Source of the DNA: Rhizobium sp. FKY42 | GTDB lineage: Bacteria; Pseudomonadota; Alphaproteobacteria; Rhizobiales; Rhizobiaceae | NCBI RefSeq assembly: GCF_005222835.1 | Contig: NZ_STGA01000004.1 | Coordinates: forward strand, 1-64,000 | DNA length: 64,000 bases | Direction of reading: 5' to 3' | In this document: positions 1 through 9,144 of the stretch, piece after piece | How positions within the stretch are numbered: position 1 is the first letter of the stretch | Layout of the letters: each line of letters starts with the position of its first letter | Notes under the pieces: generated by a model | Told to the model about the DNA's origin: nothing | Databases searched by the model: none | The model's input: only the letters and a program-made list of their open reading frames with translations | Program-made: the position numbers and the translations under genes

Positions 1-840
1 CAAGCGACACTCTTAATGTGTTGCGTCTCTATCGGGCTCAACCTGTCGCAACCCTATTCGGCTTTGACACGCGGCAAGGCTGGCTGGGGCGAGAACATGG
101 CCTTCCTGACGGCCACCTCGAACGCCTTCGGTGCTCGCTGGTTCGACGAGAAATGGAAGCCGCAGTTCGATCAGCCTGAGTGGAAGAAGACGCTCGACTT
201 CTACGTCAAGCTCATGAAGGACGCTGGCCCTCCCGGCGCCTCCTCCAACGGCTTTAACGAAAACCTCGCTCTCTTCCAGACCGGCAAATGCGGCATGTGG
301 ATCGATGCGACGGTTGCCGCTTCCTTCGTGACGAACCCGAAGGAAAGCAAGGTTGCCGACAAGGTTGGTTTCGCTTTGGCTCCCGATACGGGTCTTGGCA
401 AGCGCGGCAATTGGCTGTGGTCCTGGAACCTTGCAATCCCTGCCGGCTCCAAGAAGGTTGAAGCGGCCAAGAAGTTCATCGCCTGGGCAACCAGCAAGGA
501 CTATCTCAACCTCGTGGCCGAAAAGGAAGGCTGGGCGAACGTTCCTCCGGGCACGCGCACCTCGCTCTATCAGAACGCGGAGTACCAGAAGGCGGCTCCT
601 TTCGCGAAGATGACGCTCGACAGCATCAACGCGGCTGACCCGAAGAAGCTGACCGTCAAGCCGGTTCCTTATGAAGGCGTTCAGTACGTCGCCATCCCTG
701 AGTTCCAGGCGATTGGCACTGCTGTTGGCCAGCAGTTCTCCGCGGCTCTCGCCGGCCAGGTGACGGTCGATCAGGCTCTGGCCAGCGCGCAGCAACTGAC
801 CGAGCGCGAAATGAAGAAGGCCGGTTACCCGAAAAAGTAA
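1..840 (+). CDS. smoE: Polyol ABC transporter substrate-binding protein SmoE (5' truncated by window edge)
   Basis: C-terminal 250 or so residues of a family 1 extracellular solute-binding protein of the sorbitol/mannitol type. It captures polyols in the periplasm for the SmoFG permease encoded directly downstream. From base 70 on (RGKAGWGEN onward) the protein follows the SmoE pattern I remember, including the FQTGKCGMWIDATVAASF and EKEGWANVPPGTRTSLY stretches; it ends in KKAGYPKK. The frame is open back to base 1, but the roughly 23 codons before RGKAGWGEN do not look like SmoE, so the start of the window may be a contig joint or a rearrangement. An ATG at base 16 is in frame but is unlikely to be the native start, because most of the protein should lie upstream. 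A stable hairpin follows at 851-876. Confidence 0.85.
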   Translation, partial: QATLLMCCVSIGLNLSQPYSALTRGKAGWGENMAFLTATSNAFGARWFDEKWKPQFDQPEWKKTLDFYVKLMKDAGPPGASSNGFNENLALFQTGKCGMWIDATVAASFVTNPKESKVADKVGFALAPDTGLGKRGNWLWSWNLAIPAGSKKVEAAKKFIAWATSKDYLNLVAEKEGWANVPPGTRTSLYQNAEYQKAAPFAKMTLDSINAADPKKLTVKPVPYEGVQYVAIPEFQAIGTAVGQQFSAALAGQVTVDQALASAQQLTEREMKKAGYPKK

Positions 841-850
841 ATCTGCTTTT

Positions 851-876
851 CGGTGGGGTGCGCGAGCACCCCACCG
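851..876 (+). promoter_or_regulatory. Stable GNRA-loop hairpin between smoE and smoF
   Basis: A perfect 11-bp stem (CGGTGGGGTGC pairing with GCACCCCACCG) closed by a GCGA tetraloop lies 11 bases after the smoE stop. No U-run follows, so it resembles the REP-like mRNA-stabilising or partial-termination hairpins often found between binding protein and permease genes. I infer that it raises SmoE output relative to SmoFGK. Confidence 0.6.
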
Positions 877-951
877 GACGTCCAGATGGCGGTGAGATTT
901 CTCTCAGCGTCCGTTCTTTATCTCTCTGAATATATCCTGGGGGCGGCCAAA

Positions 952-1824
952 ATGGCGACGATCCATACGCGTTCGGTTGCGCGGTTGATGATGGCTCCGT
1001 CCGTCATCCTGCTGTTTGCCTGGATGATCGTGCCACTTGGCATGACAATCTATTTCTCTCTGCTTCGCTACAACCTGCTGATGCCCGGCACAGAAGAATT
1101 CACCGGTCTGCTGAATTACGAGTTCTTTCTCACTGATCCGGCCTTCTTCGACGCGCTGAAGAATACGCTGCTCCTGGTTGGCGGCGTGCTTGCCATATCG
1201 GTGATCGGCGGAATTCTGATGGCGCTTTTGCTTGATCAGCCGATGTTCGGACAGGGCATTGTGCGTATTCTGGTGATAGCGCCCTTCTTCATCATGCCGA
1301 CGGTTGCGGCACTGGTGTGGAAGAACATGTTCATGAACCCGGTCAACGGGCTGTTCGCATGGCTTTTCCGGCTGTTTGGCGCACAACCTTTAGACTGGCT
1401 GGCGGTGGCGCCGCTGACATCGGTTGTTATCATCGTGGCCTGGCAGTGGCTGCCCTTTGCAACACTCATCCTGCTTACGGCGCTTCAGTCTCTGGATGAG
1501 GAGCAGAAGGAAGCCGCAGAGATGGATGGTGCCGGTCCGATTTCCAAATTCATCTATATCACGCTCCCCCACATGGCCCGTGCAATCACGGTGGTGGTGC
1601 TGATAGAGACGATTTTCCTTCTGTCCGTCTTCGCGGAAATTCTCGTCACGACCAATGGCGGACCGGGCACCCAGAGTACCAACATCACCTATCTCGTCTA
1701 CACCCAGGCGCTTCTGCAGTTCGATGTGGGAGGAGCCTCTGCTGGTGGCATCGTCGCGGTCGTGCTGGCCAATATCGTTGCGATCTTCCTGATCCGGATG
1801 ATCGGCAAGAATCTGGAGGCTTGA
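952..1824 (+). CDS. smoF: Polyol ABC transporter permease SmoF
   Basis: Inner-membrane permease subunit (290 aa) of a MalF-type carbohydrate importer. Six hydrophobic segments are evident, with the first at about residues 13-36. The EAA loop that docks the ATPase (EAAEMDGAGPISKFIYITLP) lies at about residues 187-206. The ATG at 952 is chosen over an in-frame upstream codon at 853 because it is preceded by a CCTGGGGG purine stretch and gives the usual short N-terminus, and because the upstream region overlaps the intergenic hairpin. Works with SmoG (3 bases downstream) and the SmoK ATPase to import sorbitol or mannitol. The symbol follows family nomenclature; the exact substrate is inferred from the dehydrogenases in the operon. 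Confidence 0.88.
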   Translation: MATIHTRSVARLMMAPSVILLFAWMIVPLGMTIYFSLLRYNLLMPGTEEFTGLLNYEFFLTDPAFFDALKNTLLLVGGVLAISVIGGILMALLLDQPMFGQGIVRILVIAPFFIMPTVAALVWKNMFMNPVNGLFAWLFRLFGAQPLDWLAVAPLTSVVIIVAWQWLPFATLILLTALQSLDEEQKEAAEMDGAGPISKFIYITLPHMARAITVVVLIETIFLLSVFAEILVTTNGGPGTQSTNITYLVYTQALLQFDVGGASAGGIVAVVLANIVAIFLIRMIGKNLEA

Positions 1825-1827
1825 TCC

Positions 1828-2658
1828 ATGGCACGCAAAGTCTCTACCCAACGCAAAGTCGCCTTCACCGGGATTGCCTGGACCATCGGGTTCCTGATGT
1901 TCTTTCCGATCCTGTGGACCTTCCTCACCAGCTTCAAGTCGGAAGGCGATGCCATCGCTTCCCCGCCCGTCTTCCTCGTCTTCAACTGGACGCTGGAGAA
2001 CTATCACGAGGTGCAGAGCCGGTCGGACTACTTCGGCCATTTCTGGAATTCGGTGGTGATCTCGTTCGGCTCGACGCTGCTGGGTCTCCTCATTGCCATT
2101 CCTGCGGCCTGGGCCATGGCGTTTTCGCCGACCAAGCGCACCAAGGATGTACTGATGTGGATGCTCTCCACCAAGATGATGCCGCCAGTCGGCGCTCTCA
2201 TCCCGATCTATCTGATCTTCCGGGATGGCGGTCTGCTGGATAGCCGCATCGGGCTCGTGGTGGTGCTGACCTTGATCAACCTGCCGATCATCGTCTGGAT
2301 GCTCTACACCTACTTCAAGGAGATTCCTGGCGAAATCCTCGAAGCGGCCCGCATGGATGGCGCCTCCCTGATGAAGGAAGTCATCTATGTGCTGACACCG
2401 ATGGCGGTTCCAGGCATTGCCTCCACGCTGTTGCTGAACATCATTCTGGCCTGGAACGAAGCCTTCTGGACGTTGAACCTCACAACCTCGAATGCTGCTC
2501 CGCTCACCACATTCATCGCCTCCTATTCCAGCCCTGAAGGTCTTTTCTACGCCAAGCTCTCTGCTGCTTCGACCATGGCGATCGCCCCGATCCTCATTCT
2601 CGGATGGTTCAGCCAGAAGCAGCTCGTACGTGGCCTCACCTTTGGCGCCGTGAAATAG
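1828..2658 (+). CDS. smoG: Polyol ABC transporter permease SmoG
   Basis: Second permease subunit (276 aa) of the MalG type. The N-terminal membrane segment (residues about 11-32) leads into the SFKSEGDA segment typical of this family. The EAA motif [20 protein letters not shown] lies at about residues 172-191. It starts 3 bases after the smoF stop, so the pair is probably translationally coupled. The C-terminus ends in the [14 protein letters not shown] pattern common to MalG-like subunits. With SmoF it forms the transmembrane channel. Confidence 0.88.
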   Translation: MARKVSTQRKVAFTGIAWTIGFLMFFPILWTFLTSFKSEGDAIASPPVFLVFNWTLENYHEVQSRSDYFGHFWNSVVISFGSTLLGLLIAIPAAWAMAFSPTKRTKDVLMWMLSTKMMPPVGALIPIYLIFRDGGLLDSRIGLVVVLTLINLPIIVWMLYTYFKEIPGEILEAARMDGASLMKEVIYVLTPMAVPGIASTLLLNIILAWNEAFWTLNLTTSNAAPLTTFIASYSSPEGLFYAKLSAASTMAIAPILILGWFSQKQLVRGLTFGAVK

Positions 2659-2684
2659 CCGGCCGTTATTCAAGGAAAACGAAG

Positions 2685-3683
2685 ATGGGTTCCATTAATC
2701 TTCGCAACGTCTCCAAGGTCTTTGGCGAAGCCAAGGTCATCCCCTCCATCAATCTACAGATCAACGAGGGCGAGTTCGTGGTGTTCGTCGGCCCTTCCGG
2801 CTGCGGCAAGTCCACCCTGTTGCGCCTGATTGCCGGTCTGGAAGATGTGTCCGACGGCGAGATCGTCATCGACGGGCAGAACGCGACGGAACTGCCACCG
2901 GCAAAGCGCGGTCTTGCCATGGTGTTCCAGTCTTATGCGCTTTACCCGCATATGAGCGTGCGTTCCAACATCGCCTTCCCGCTGAAGATGGCGGGAATGG
3001 ACAAGGGCGAGATCGACCGCAAGGTATCCGATGCGGCGCGTGTTCTGAACCTCACCGATTATCTGGAGCGCAAGCCGCGTCAGCTTTCCGGCGGGCAGCG
3101 CCAGCGTGTCGCGATCGGTCGTGCCATCGTGCGTCAGCCGAAGGCCTTCCTGTTCGACGAGCCCCTGTCGAACCTCGATGCGGCGCTGCGTGTCAACATG
3201 CGTCTTGAGATCAGTGAGCTGCACCAGCAGCTCAAGACCACGATGATCTACGTGACGCACGACCAGGTGGAAGCCATGACCATGGCCGACAAGATCGTCG
3301 TGCTCAATCGCGGCAACATCGAGCAGGTCGGCTCTCCCCTGGAGCTCTACTGCAAACCGGCGAACCTGTTCGTCGCTGGCTTCATCGGCTCCCCGCGCAT
3401 GAACCTGATTGAAGGCAAGTTCGCTGAGGCCAAGGGTGCGAAAACGGTCGGCATCCGCCCCGAGCATATCGGTCTCTCCCGTGACAGCGGTCTCTGGGAA
3501 GGCACCGTCACCATCGCCGAGCATCTGGGTTCGGACACCTTCATGCATATCCAGGTTCAGGGGGTTGGCACTGTCACGGCCCGTGCGAGCGGAGAATTTT
3601 GGGTTCGCCATGGCGACAGGGTCTACCTGACCCCAGACGAGACGAAGCTGTATCGCTTCAACGAAAAGGGGCTGGCGCTGTGA
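2685..3683 (+). CDS. smoK: Polyol ABC transporter ATP-binding protein SmoK
   Basis: MalK/UgpC-type ATPase (332 aa) that energises SmoFG. Visible motifs are Walker [10 protein letters not shown] (about residues 36-44), signature LSGGQ (about 134), Walker B FLFDEP (about 155-160) and an H-loop THDQ (H192), followed by a C-terminal TOBE-like regulatory region ([10 protein letters not shown] onward). The ATG at 2685 has an AAGGAAAA ribosome-binding site, whereas an in-frame start at 2604 would run into smoG. The stop overlaps the start of the next gene (GTGA), which indicates coupling to smoS. Confidence 0.9.
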   Translation: MGSINLRNVSKVFGEAKVIPSINLQINEGEFVVFVGPSGCGKSTLLRLIAGLEDVSDGEIVIDGQNATELPPAKRGLAMVFQSYALYPHMSVRSNIAFPLKMAGMDKGEIDRKVSDAARVLNLTDYLERKPRQLSGGQRQRVAIGRAIVRQPKAFLFDEPLSNLDAALRVNMRLEISELHQQLKTTMIYVTHDQVEAMTMADKIVVLNRGNIEQVGSPLELYCKPANLFVAGFIGSPRMNLIEGKFAEAKGAKTVGIRPEHIGLSRDSGLWEGTVTIAEHLGSDTFMHIQVQGVGTVTARASGEFWVRHGDRVYLTPDETKLYRFNEKGLAL

Positions 3684-4456
3684 GCGGTCGTCTTCAGGGA
3701 AAATCTGCCATCATCACCGGTTCAGCACGCGGGATCGGGCGTGCTTTCGCGGAAGCCTATGTGCGCGAGGGTGCAACGGTTGCGATCGCCGATATCAATC
3801 TCGAGCGCGCGACCGAGGCGGCAAACGAAAGTGGCGCTTCAGCCTATGCCGTGCATCTCGATGTCACGCGCCAGGACAGTATCGACGAAGCCGTAAAGGC
3901 TGTCGAGGCGAAGACAGGTGGCGTCGATATTCTCATCAACAATGCTGCGCTGTTCGATCTTGCGCCGATCGTCGAGATCACGCGCCAGAGCTACGAGACG
4001 CTGTTTTCGATCAATGTCGCTGGTTCGCTGTTCATGCTGCAGGCCGTGGCGAGGAGCATGATCTCGCGCGGGCAGGGCGGCAAGATCATCAACATGACCA
4101 GTCAGGCAGGTCGTCGCGGTGAAGCCCTGGTGGGCGTCTATTGCGCCACCAAGGCGGCGCTCATCTCGATCACGCAATCGGCTGGGCTTGACCTCATCAA
4201 ACACGGCATCAACGTCAACGCCATTGCTCCGGGCGTGGTGGATGGCGAGCATTGGGACGGCGTCGACGTGCATTTCGCCAGGTACGAAAACCGTCCGCTT
4301 GGCGAAAAGAAGCGGCTGGTTGGCGAGGCAGTGCCCTTCGGTCGCATGGGGCGTGCGGAGGACCTGACCGGCATGGCCATATTCCTGGCCTCGCGCGAGG
4401 CCGATTACATCGTCGCCCAGACATACAATGTCGATGGCGGCAACTGGATGAGTTGA
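3680..4456 (+). CDS. smoS: Sorbitol (glucitol) dehydrogenase, SDR family
   Basis: Classical short-chain dehydrogenase (258 aa) expected to oxidise D-sorbitol to D-fructose, and possibly galactitol, with NAD. The cofactor loop TGSARGIG is at residues 13-20, an NNA motif follows near residue 90, and the catalytic YxxxK is at Y154/K158 with a preceding Ser in MTSQAG. The GTG start overlaps the smoK stop by 4 bases (GTGA), and the resulting N-terminus ([14 protein letters not shown]) is normal for the family. Its place between the transporter and mtlK fits the polyol role. Confidence 0.87.
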   Translation: MSGRLQGKSAIITGSARGIGRAFAEAYVREGATVAIADINLERATEAANESGASAYAVHLDVTRQDSIDEAVKAVEAKTGGVDILINNAALFDLAPIVEITRQSYETLFSINVAGSLFMLQAVARSMISRGQGGKIINMTSQAGRRGEALVGVYCATKAALISITQSAGLDLIKHGINVNAIAPGVVDGEHWDGVDVHFARYENRPLGEKKRLVGEAVPFGRMGRAEDLTGMAIFLASREADYIVAQTYNVDGGNWMS

Positions 4457-4512
4457 TCGCTGATGCCAGCGATCAGCCTCTTCAAATTCTGGGATCCTTC
4501 GAGGACCGAACG

Positions 4513-5994
4513 ATGACCATCAAACTTTCTCTCTCCACACTCGCCGACGCCGGTAGAACAGCCACCGTTCCCGGCTACGATCCGGGCCATCTCTCCGCGG
4601 GCATCCTGCACTTCGGCGTCGGCAACTTTCACCGTGCCCATCAGGCGGTCTATCTGGACGATCTGTTCAACCTTGGTCGGGACCATGACTGGGCCATCCT
4701 TGGAGCAGGCGTCCTGCCGTCCGACCAGGCCATGCGTGACAGGCTTGCAGCACAGGATTTCCTGACCACCGTCGTCGAGCAGGACAATAACAAGACTGGC
4801 GCCCGTGTTACCGCACCCATGGTCGATATCCTGCCGGTGGGTGACGAAAGTGCCATCATTACGGCCCTGGCCGATCCGAAGATCCGCATTGTCTCGATGA
4901 CGATTACGGAGGGCGGCTACTTCATCGATGCGGAAGGCCATTTCAATCCTCAGCATCCGGCAATCATTGCCGATGCTGAGACCCCGGACCAGCCGAAGAC
5001 CGTGTTCGGTCTTATTCTTGCAGGGCTGAAGGTGCGGCGTGAGAGGGGGATAGCACCCTTCACGGTCATGTCCTGCGACAATGTTCCCGGCAATGGTCAT
5101 GTAACGGAGAACACGGTCTGCGGTCTGGCGCGGCTTTCCGATCCGGCCTTCGCCGACTGGATCCACGGTAATGTTGCCTTTCCAAACTCCATGGTGGACC
5201 GCATTACGCCCGCGACCGACAAGCGTGAGATCGATTTGCTGGCGGATGAGTTCAACATCGACGATAACTGGCCGGTCTTCTGCGAGGAATTCAAGCAGTG
5301 GGTGATGGAAGACAATTTTCCGGCTGGTCGCCCGTCGTTGGAAAAGGTTGGCGTGCAGTTCGTTCCTGACGTCACGCCTTACGAGCTGATGAAGATCCGT
5401 ATCCTGAATGGCGGTCATGCGGCGATTGCCTATCCGGCGGCGCTTCTTGACATCCATTTCGTCCATGAGGCGATGGAGCATCCGCTGATCCGCGCCTTCC
5501 TTGCCAAGCTGGAGCGGGAGGAGATCATTCCCGTCGTGCCGCCGGTGCCGGACACCAATCTCGACGACTATTTCCAGCTTATCGAGCGCCGTTTTCTCAA
5601 CCCGAAGATTGGCGATACCATCCCGCGTCTGGCGCAGGACGGCTCCAACCGTCAGCCGAAATTCATTCTGCCATCCACCGCCGATCGCTTGCGCCACGGG
5701 CAGGATATCGTGGGCCTCTCGCTCGTTTCTGCTCTCTGGTGCCGCTATTTTGCCGGGACGACCGATAGTGGCAAACAGGTTGTTTTCAACGATGCCAGTG
5801 CGGAGAAACTTCAGGCCGCTGCCTTGCAGGCCAAGAGTGATCCGAACGCCTTTCTGACCTTCGATGAGATTTTCGGGACGGTGTCCGGTTCGGAGCATTT
5901 CCGCAATCGGTTCACCCACGCTCTGAAGACCCTGTGGACGAAGGGCGCGGCAGAGACACTTCAGCTCTATCTTGATGATCGCCTGGTGAGTTAG
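4513..5994 (+). CDS. mtlK: Mannitol 2-dehydrogenase
   Basis: Long-chain polyol dehydrogenase (493 aa) converting D-mannitol, and often D-arabitol, to D-fructose or D-xylulose with NAD. The N-terminal GVGNFHRAHQAVYLD segment and the catalytic KIRILNGGHA segment (K294, N299, H302) match the Pseudomonas mannitol dehydrogenase pattern (K295, N300, H303) shifted by one residue. The length is standard. The ATG at 4513 follows a CCTTCGAGGACCGA stretch; longer in-frame starts back to 4252 lie inside smoS and are rejected. Confidence 0.92.
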   Translation: MTIKLSLSTLADAGRTATVPGYDPGHLSAGILHFGVGNFHRAHQAVYLDDLFNLGRDHDWAILGAGVLPSDQAMRDRLAAQDFLTTVVEQDNNKTGARVTAPMVDILPVGDESAIITALADPKIRIVSMTITEGGYFIDAEGHFNPQHPAIIADAETPDQPKTVFGLILAGLKVRRERGIAPFTVMSCDNVPGNGHVTENTVCGLARLSDPAFADWIHGNVAFPNSMVDRITPATDKREIDLLADEFNIDDNWPVFCEEFKQWVMEDNFPAGRPSLEKVGVQFVPDVTPYELMKIRILNGGHAAIAYPAALLDIHFVHEAMEHPLIRAFLAKLEREEIIPVVPPVPDTNLDDYFQLIERRFLNPKIGDTIPRLAQDGSNRQPKFILPSTADRLRHGQDIVGLSLVSALWCRYFAGTTDSGKQVVFNDASAEKLQAAALQAKSDPNAFLTFDEIFGTVSGSEHFRNRFTHALKTLWTKGAAETLQLYLDDRLVS

Positions 5995-6000
5995 TCTTGG

Positions 6001-6690
6001 GTGATGACGAACCCGTGCGAACCCCTGTTGATCTTTGATTGCGACGGCGTGCTGGTGGATAGCGAGCCGCTTTCCATCCGCGTGCTTCTGGATACGGTGG
6101 CTGCCCATGGTGGTCAGCTGACCGAAGCGGAGGCCTATCAGAGGTTTCTGGGGCGCAGCATGGCAACGCTTGTTTCGGTGCTGGGTGCAGATTTCGGCAT
6201 CGATGCCGATGCCACGTTTCTGGAACGCATGCGCCGCGATCTTTATGAGCGGTTCGAGAAGGAGTTGCAGCCGATCGGGGGTATAGCGGAGGTTCTGACC
6301 CATTTGCCCTGGCGCAAATGCGTTGCCTCATCAAGCCAGTTGGAGCGCATTCGGCTGTCTTTGGGACTGACAGGGCTGCGGGACTATCTGGAGCCTCACA
6401 TTTTCAGCGCGACCATGGTGAAAAACGGTAAACCGGCACCGGACCTGTTTCTTCACGCCGCGGAACAAATGGGCACGGAACCGAAGGCGTGTATCGTCGT
6501 GGAAGACAGTCCTGCCGGGATCCTGGCGGCGCAGAGGGCGGGCATGAAAGTGTTTGCCTTTACGGGTGGGTCCCATGCCGATCGCGAGGACTACCGCGCC
6601 GAGATTTCCGCACTTAAGCCAGATGTCATATTTGACGCCATGTCCGATTTGATCCACCTTGTCGAAAAAGAATGTGAAGCGCCCGTCTGA
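6001..6690 (+). CDS. HAD-superfamily sugar-phosphate phosphatase, subfamily IA
   Basis: Cytoplasmic haloacid-dehalogenase-type phosphatase (229 aa) of the beta-phosphoglucomutase/phosphoglycolate phosphatase group. Motif I is FDCDGVLVDSE near the N-terminus, motif II is VASSSQ, the motif III lysine lies in KNGKPAPDLF, and motif IV is VVEDSPAG. The start is either GTG 6001 or ATG 6004, six to nine bases after the mtlK stop. It sits between mtlK and an FGGY kinase, so I infer a role in dephosphorylating a polyol or sugar phosphate, perhaps a dead-end product. The exact substrate cannot be read from the sequence. Confidence 0.8.
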   Translation: MMTNPCEPLLIFDCDGVLVDSEPLSIRVLLDTVAAHGGQLTEAEAYQRFLGRSMATLVSVLGADFGIDADATFLERMRRDLYERFEKELQPIGGIAEVLTHLPWRKCVASSSQLERIRLSLGLTGLRDYLEPHIFSATMVKNGKPAPDLFLHAAEQMGTEPKACIVVEDSPAGILAAQRAGMKVFAFTGGSHADREDYRAEISALKPDVIFDAMSDLIHLVEKECEAPV

Positions 6691-6742
6691 TCGTGGTTAC
6701 GGCTGTGCAGGGTGGGGCTGATGGGATGGGAAGCAGAGCCTG

Positions 6743-8323
6743 ATGCGGGAGTATCTGGTCGCGGTCGATGTGGGTACGACCAGTGCGCGCGCAGGCATTT
6801 TTGCCCGCGATGGCCACATGCTGGCAAAGGCGCGGCATCCGATCGAGATGCGCCGTGGCCCAGCCGATTTTGCCGAACATGATTCTGAAGATATCTGGCG
6901 CGCGACTTGCGTTGCCGTACGTCAGGCCCTGTCCCTATCCGGCCTGGAAGCCTCGCAGGTCGCGGGCTTTGGATTCGACGCGACCTGTTCTCTCGTCATC
7001 CGCGATAGACAAGGCACGCCGCTCTCCGTTTCGGAAACGGGCGATCCGCGTTTCGATACCATCGTCTGGCTCGATCATCGCGCGGTGGCCGAAGCCGAGG
7101 AGATGAACGCGACGGGCCATCCCGTTCTGGCCTATGTGGGCGGCTCGCTTTCTCCCGAGATGCAGATCCCCAAGCTCATGTGGTTCAAGCGGCATATGCC
7201 GCAACAGTGGGAAGGAGCTGGCTTCTTCTTCGATCTTGCGGACTTTCTCACATGGCGGGCCACCGGTTCTCCCATGCGCTCGCGCAGTACCTTGACCGCC
7301 AAGTGGAATTATCTGGCCTATGAGAGCGAGGGCTGGAACGCTGATTATCTTGCACATGCGGGGCTGCAGGATTTTCGCGAGAAGGGTGGGTTGCCCGACA
7401 GATGTGCTGGTCCGGGTGAAGCCATCGGCACGTTGAGTGCAAAAGCCGCTGAGGAACTCGGTCTGGATCAAGAATGTGTTGTGGCTGCGGGTCTCATCGA
7501 TGCCTATGCCGGAGGGCTCGGGCTCCTAGCGGGTGTGCTTACCAACGATGAGGCCGTTGAAGGCCATGCGGCCCTGATTGGTGGCACCTCAAGTTGTCTG
7601 GTGGCCTTCTCCAGAAAGGAACGCCACGGTGCGTCGCTCTGGGGACCCTTCTTCGAAGCGGCGCTTGATCGTTTCTGGCTGGTGGAAGGTAGCCAGTCTG
7701 CCACGGGCGCACTTCTGGACCACATCGTGCGCATGCACGCCAGTGGCGGGGAACCGGATGCCGCGCGCCATCAGGCGATCATTGATCGTATCTTTGTCTT
7801 GCGAGAGCAGGAAGGCGAACGCTTTGGCGAGGGTCTGCATGTGCTGCCTGACTTCCACGGCAACCGTTCGCCGCTTGCCAATCCGCGCGCCAAGGGTGTG
7901 ATCAGTGGCCTGACACGGGATACGAGTTTCGACGGTCTCTGCCGTCTTTACTGGCGCACCTGTGTCGCTCTGGTTCTTGGTCTTCGTCATATTCTGGAGG
8001 TAATGGAGGAAATCGGCTATCGCTTCGACATGTTGCATGCGGGAGGAGGACATGTTCACAACCCGCTGCTTGTCGAGCTTTATGCCGATGTGACAGGGCG
8101 TTCCGTGCGCATACCCAAGGTCCCGGATGCGGTTCTGCTGGGCTCTGCCATGGCCGCCTCTGTTGCTGCGGGCTTCAGTGCTTCCATGGCCGAGGCGGGA
8201 AGGGCCATGGATCAGGGAGGCACGGTCCGGGAATGTGATCCGCAGCGGAAGGGCTTTTACGATCGCGATTTCAAGCGCTTCATGGCGATGCACCGGCATC
8301 GCAGCGAGCTTGAAGCGATTTAA
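6743..8323 (+). CDS. FGGY-family carbohydrate kinase (D-ribulokinase type)
   Basis: Sugar kinase of 526 aa. The N-terminal phosphate-binding segment DVGTTSARAGIF and the FDATCSLV and WLDHRA stretches resemble the pentulose (D-ribulose) kinase branch rather than classic xylulokinase. The C-terminal LHAGGGHVHNPLLVELYADV stretch corresponds to the second ATP-binding motif. In this operon it would phosphorylate a ketopentose made by oxidation of a pentitol such as ribitol or arabitol, so the operon may serve five-carbon as well as six-carbon polyols. Likely the last gene of the operon; the next gene starts 75 bases later. Confidence 0.82.
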   Translation: MREYLVAVDVGTTSARAGIFARDGHMLAKARHPIEMRRGPADFAEHDSEDIWRATCVAVRQALSLSGLEASQVAGFGFDATCSLVIRDRQGTPLSVSETGDPRFDTIVWLDHRAVAEAEEMNATGHPVLAYVGGSLSPEMQIPKLMWFKRHMPQQWEGAGFFFDLADFLTWRATGSPMRSRSTLTAKWNYLAYESEGWNADYLAHAGLQDFREKGGLPDRCAGPGEAIGTLSAKAAEELGLDQECVVAAGLIDAYAGGLGLLAGVLTNDEAVEGHAALIGGTSSCLVAFSRKERHGASLWGPFFEAALDRFWLVEGSQSATGALLDHIVRMHASGGEPDAARHQAIIDRIFVLREQEGERFGEGLHVLPDFHGNRSPLANPRAKGVISGLTRDTSFDGLCRLYWRTCVALVLGLRHILEVMEEIGYRFDMLHAGGGHVHNPLLVELYADVTGRSVRIPKVPDAVLLGSAMAASVAAGFSASMAEAGRAMDQGGTVRECDPQRKGFYDRDFKRFMAMHRHRSELEAI

Positions 8324-8397
8324 AGCGTGGATCAAAGGCTGCTTGCTGTAGGCCTGTCGACCTCCTACATGGGCGGTAGAAAAAGGAGCCGAGCCCC

Positions 8398-9144
8398 ATG
8401 ATTTTCGAAGCCGCGCGTCTATCGCTGATCAACCTTTTTGCGCCGGAAACACGCTCGGTGTTCTGGAAGGTTCTGGGCCTCACAATCCTGGTGCTGATCG
8501 GCCTTTGGTTTGCGCTGCGCGAGGTGTTTGCGCTTTATGTCTGGCCCTATTTTGCTGCATTCATGCCCACGGTGCCGGACTGGGCGGGTTGGCTCACCTT
8601 CATTTTCGCCATTGCCGCCGGCATTGGTCTTGCGCTCGGGCTTGCTCTTGTGATTGCGCCGATCACCGCATTGATTGCTGGCCTGTTTCTCGATGATGTG
8701 GCTGAAGTCGTTGAAAAGCGGGATTATCCGGGCGACCCCGAAGGGGCAGCCCTGCCTCTGGGCCGCGCCATGTGGGAATCTGTGCAGTTCCTCGGCGTGG
8801 TCATTGTCGGCAATCTCATCGCTTTGTTTCTTCTGTTCATTCCCGGCGTAAACCTGGTCGCCTTCTTTCTGGTGAATGGTTATCTTTTGGGACGCGAATT
8901 CTTCGAATTTGCAGCCATGCGTTTTCGCACACCGTTGGAGGCAAAGGCGTTCCGCCAGAAACATAAGGCAAGCGTCTTCATGGCGGGTCTGCTGATCGCG
9001 GCCTTTCTTTCAATACCCTTCGTCAATCTGTTGACGCCCCTGTTCGCGGCGGGCCTCATGGTGCATCTCCACAAGGCGATCAGCCGCCGCGATCCGTCAT
9101 TCACCCTCGCTCAGGGCGGAAGCGCCAATCATTTGGGCCGGTAA
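8398..9144 (+). CDS. CysZ/EI24-family membrane protein
   Basis: Integral membrane protein of 248 aa with about four hydrophobic regions (near residues 22-45, 60-100, 135-165, 195-225). The segment NGYLLGREFFEFAAMR is the hallmark of the CysZ/EI24 family, whose characterised members move sulfate across the inner membrane. No cysteine-biosynthesis genes are nearby, so sulfate transport is a family-level inference. The 3' end overlaps the convergent nth gene by 48 bases. A purine-rich GAAAAAGGAGCC site precedes the ATG. Confidence 0.75.
   Translation: MIFEAARLSLINLFAPETRSVFWKVLGLTILVLIGLWFALREVFALYVWPYFAAFMPTVPDWAGWLTFIFAIAAGIGLALGLALVIAPITALIAGLFLDDVAEVVEKRDYPGDPEGAALPLGRAMWESVQFLGVVIVGNLIALFLLFIPGVNLVAFFLVNGYLLGREFFEFAAMRFRTPLEAKAFRQKHKASVFMAGLLIAAFLSIPFVNLLTPLFAAGLMVHLHKAISRRDPSFTLAQGGSANHLGR

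Noticed and set aside
4405..6303. A 632-codon frame antisense to mtlK and the HAD gene
   Set aside because: A codon-bias shadow of high-GC genes; the sense frames carry full family motifs.
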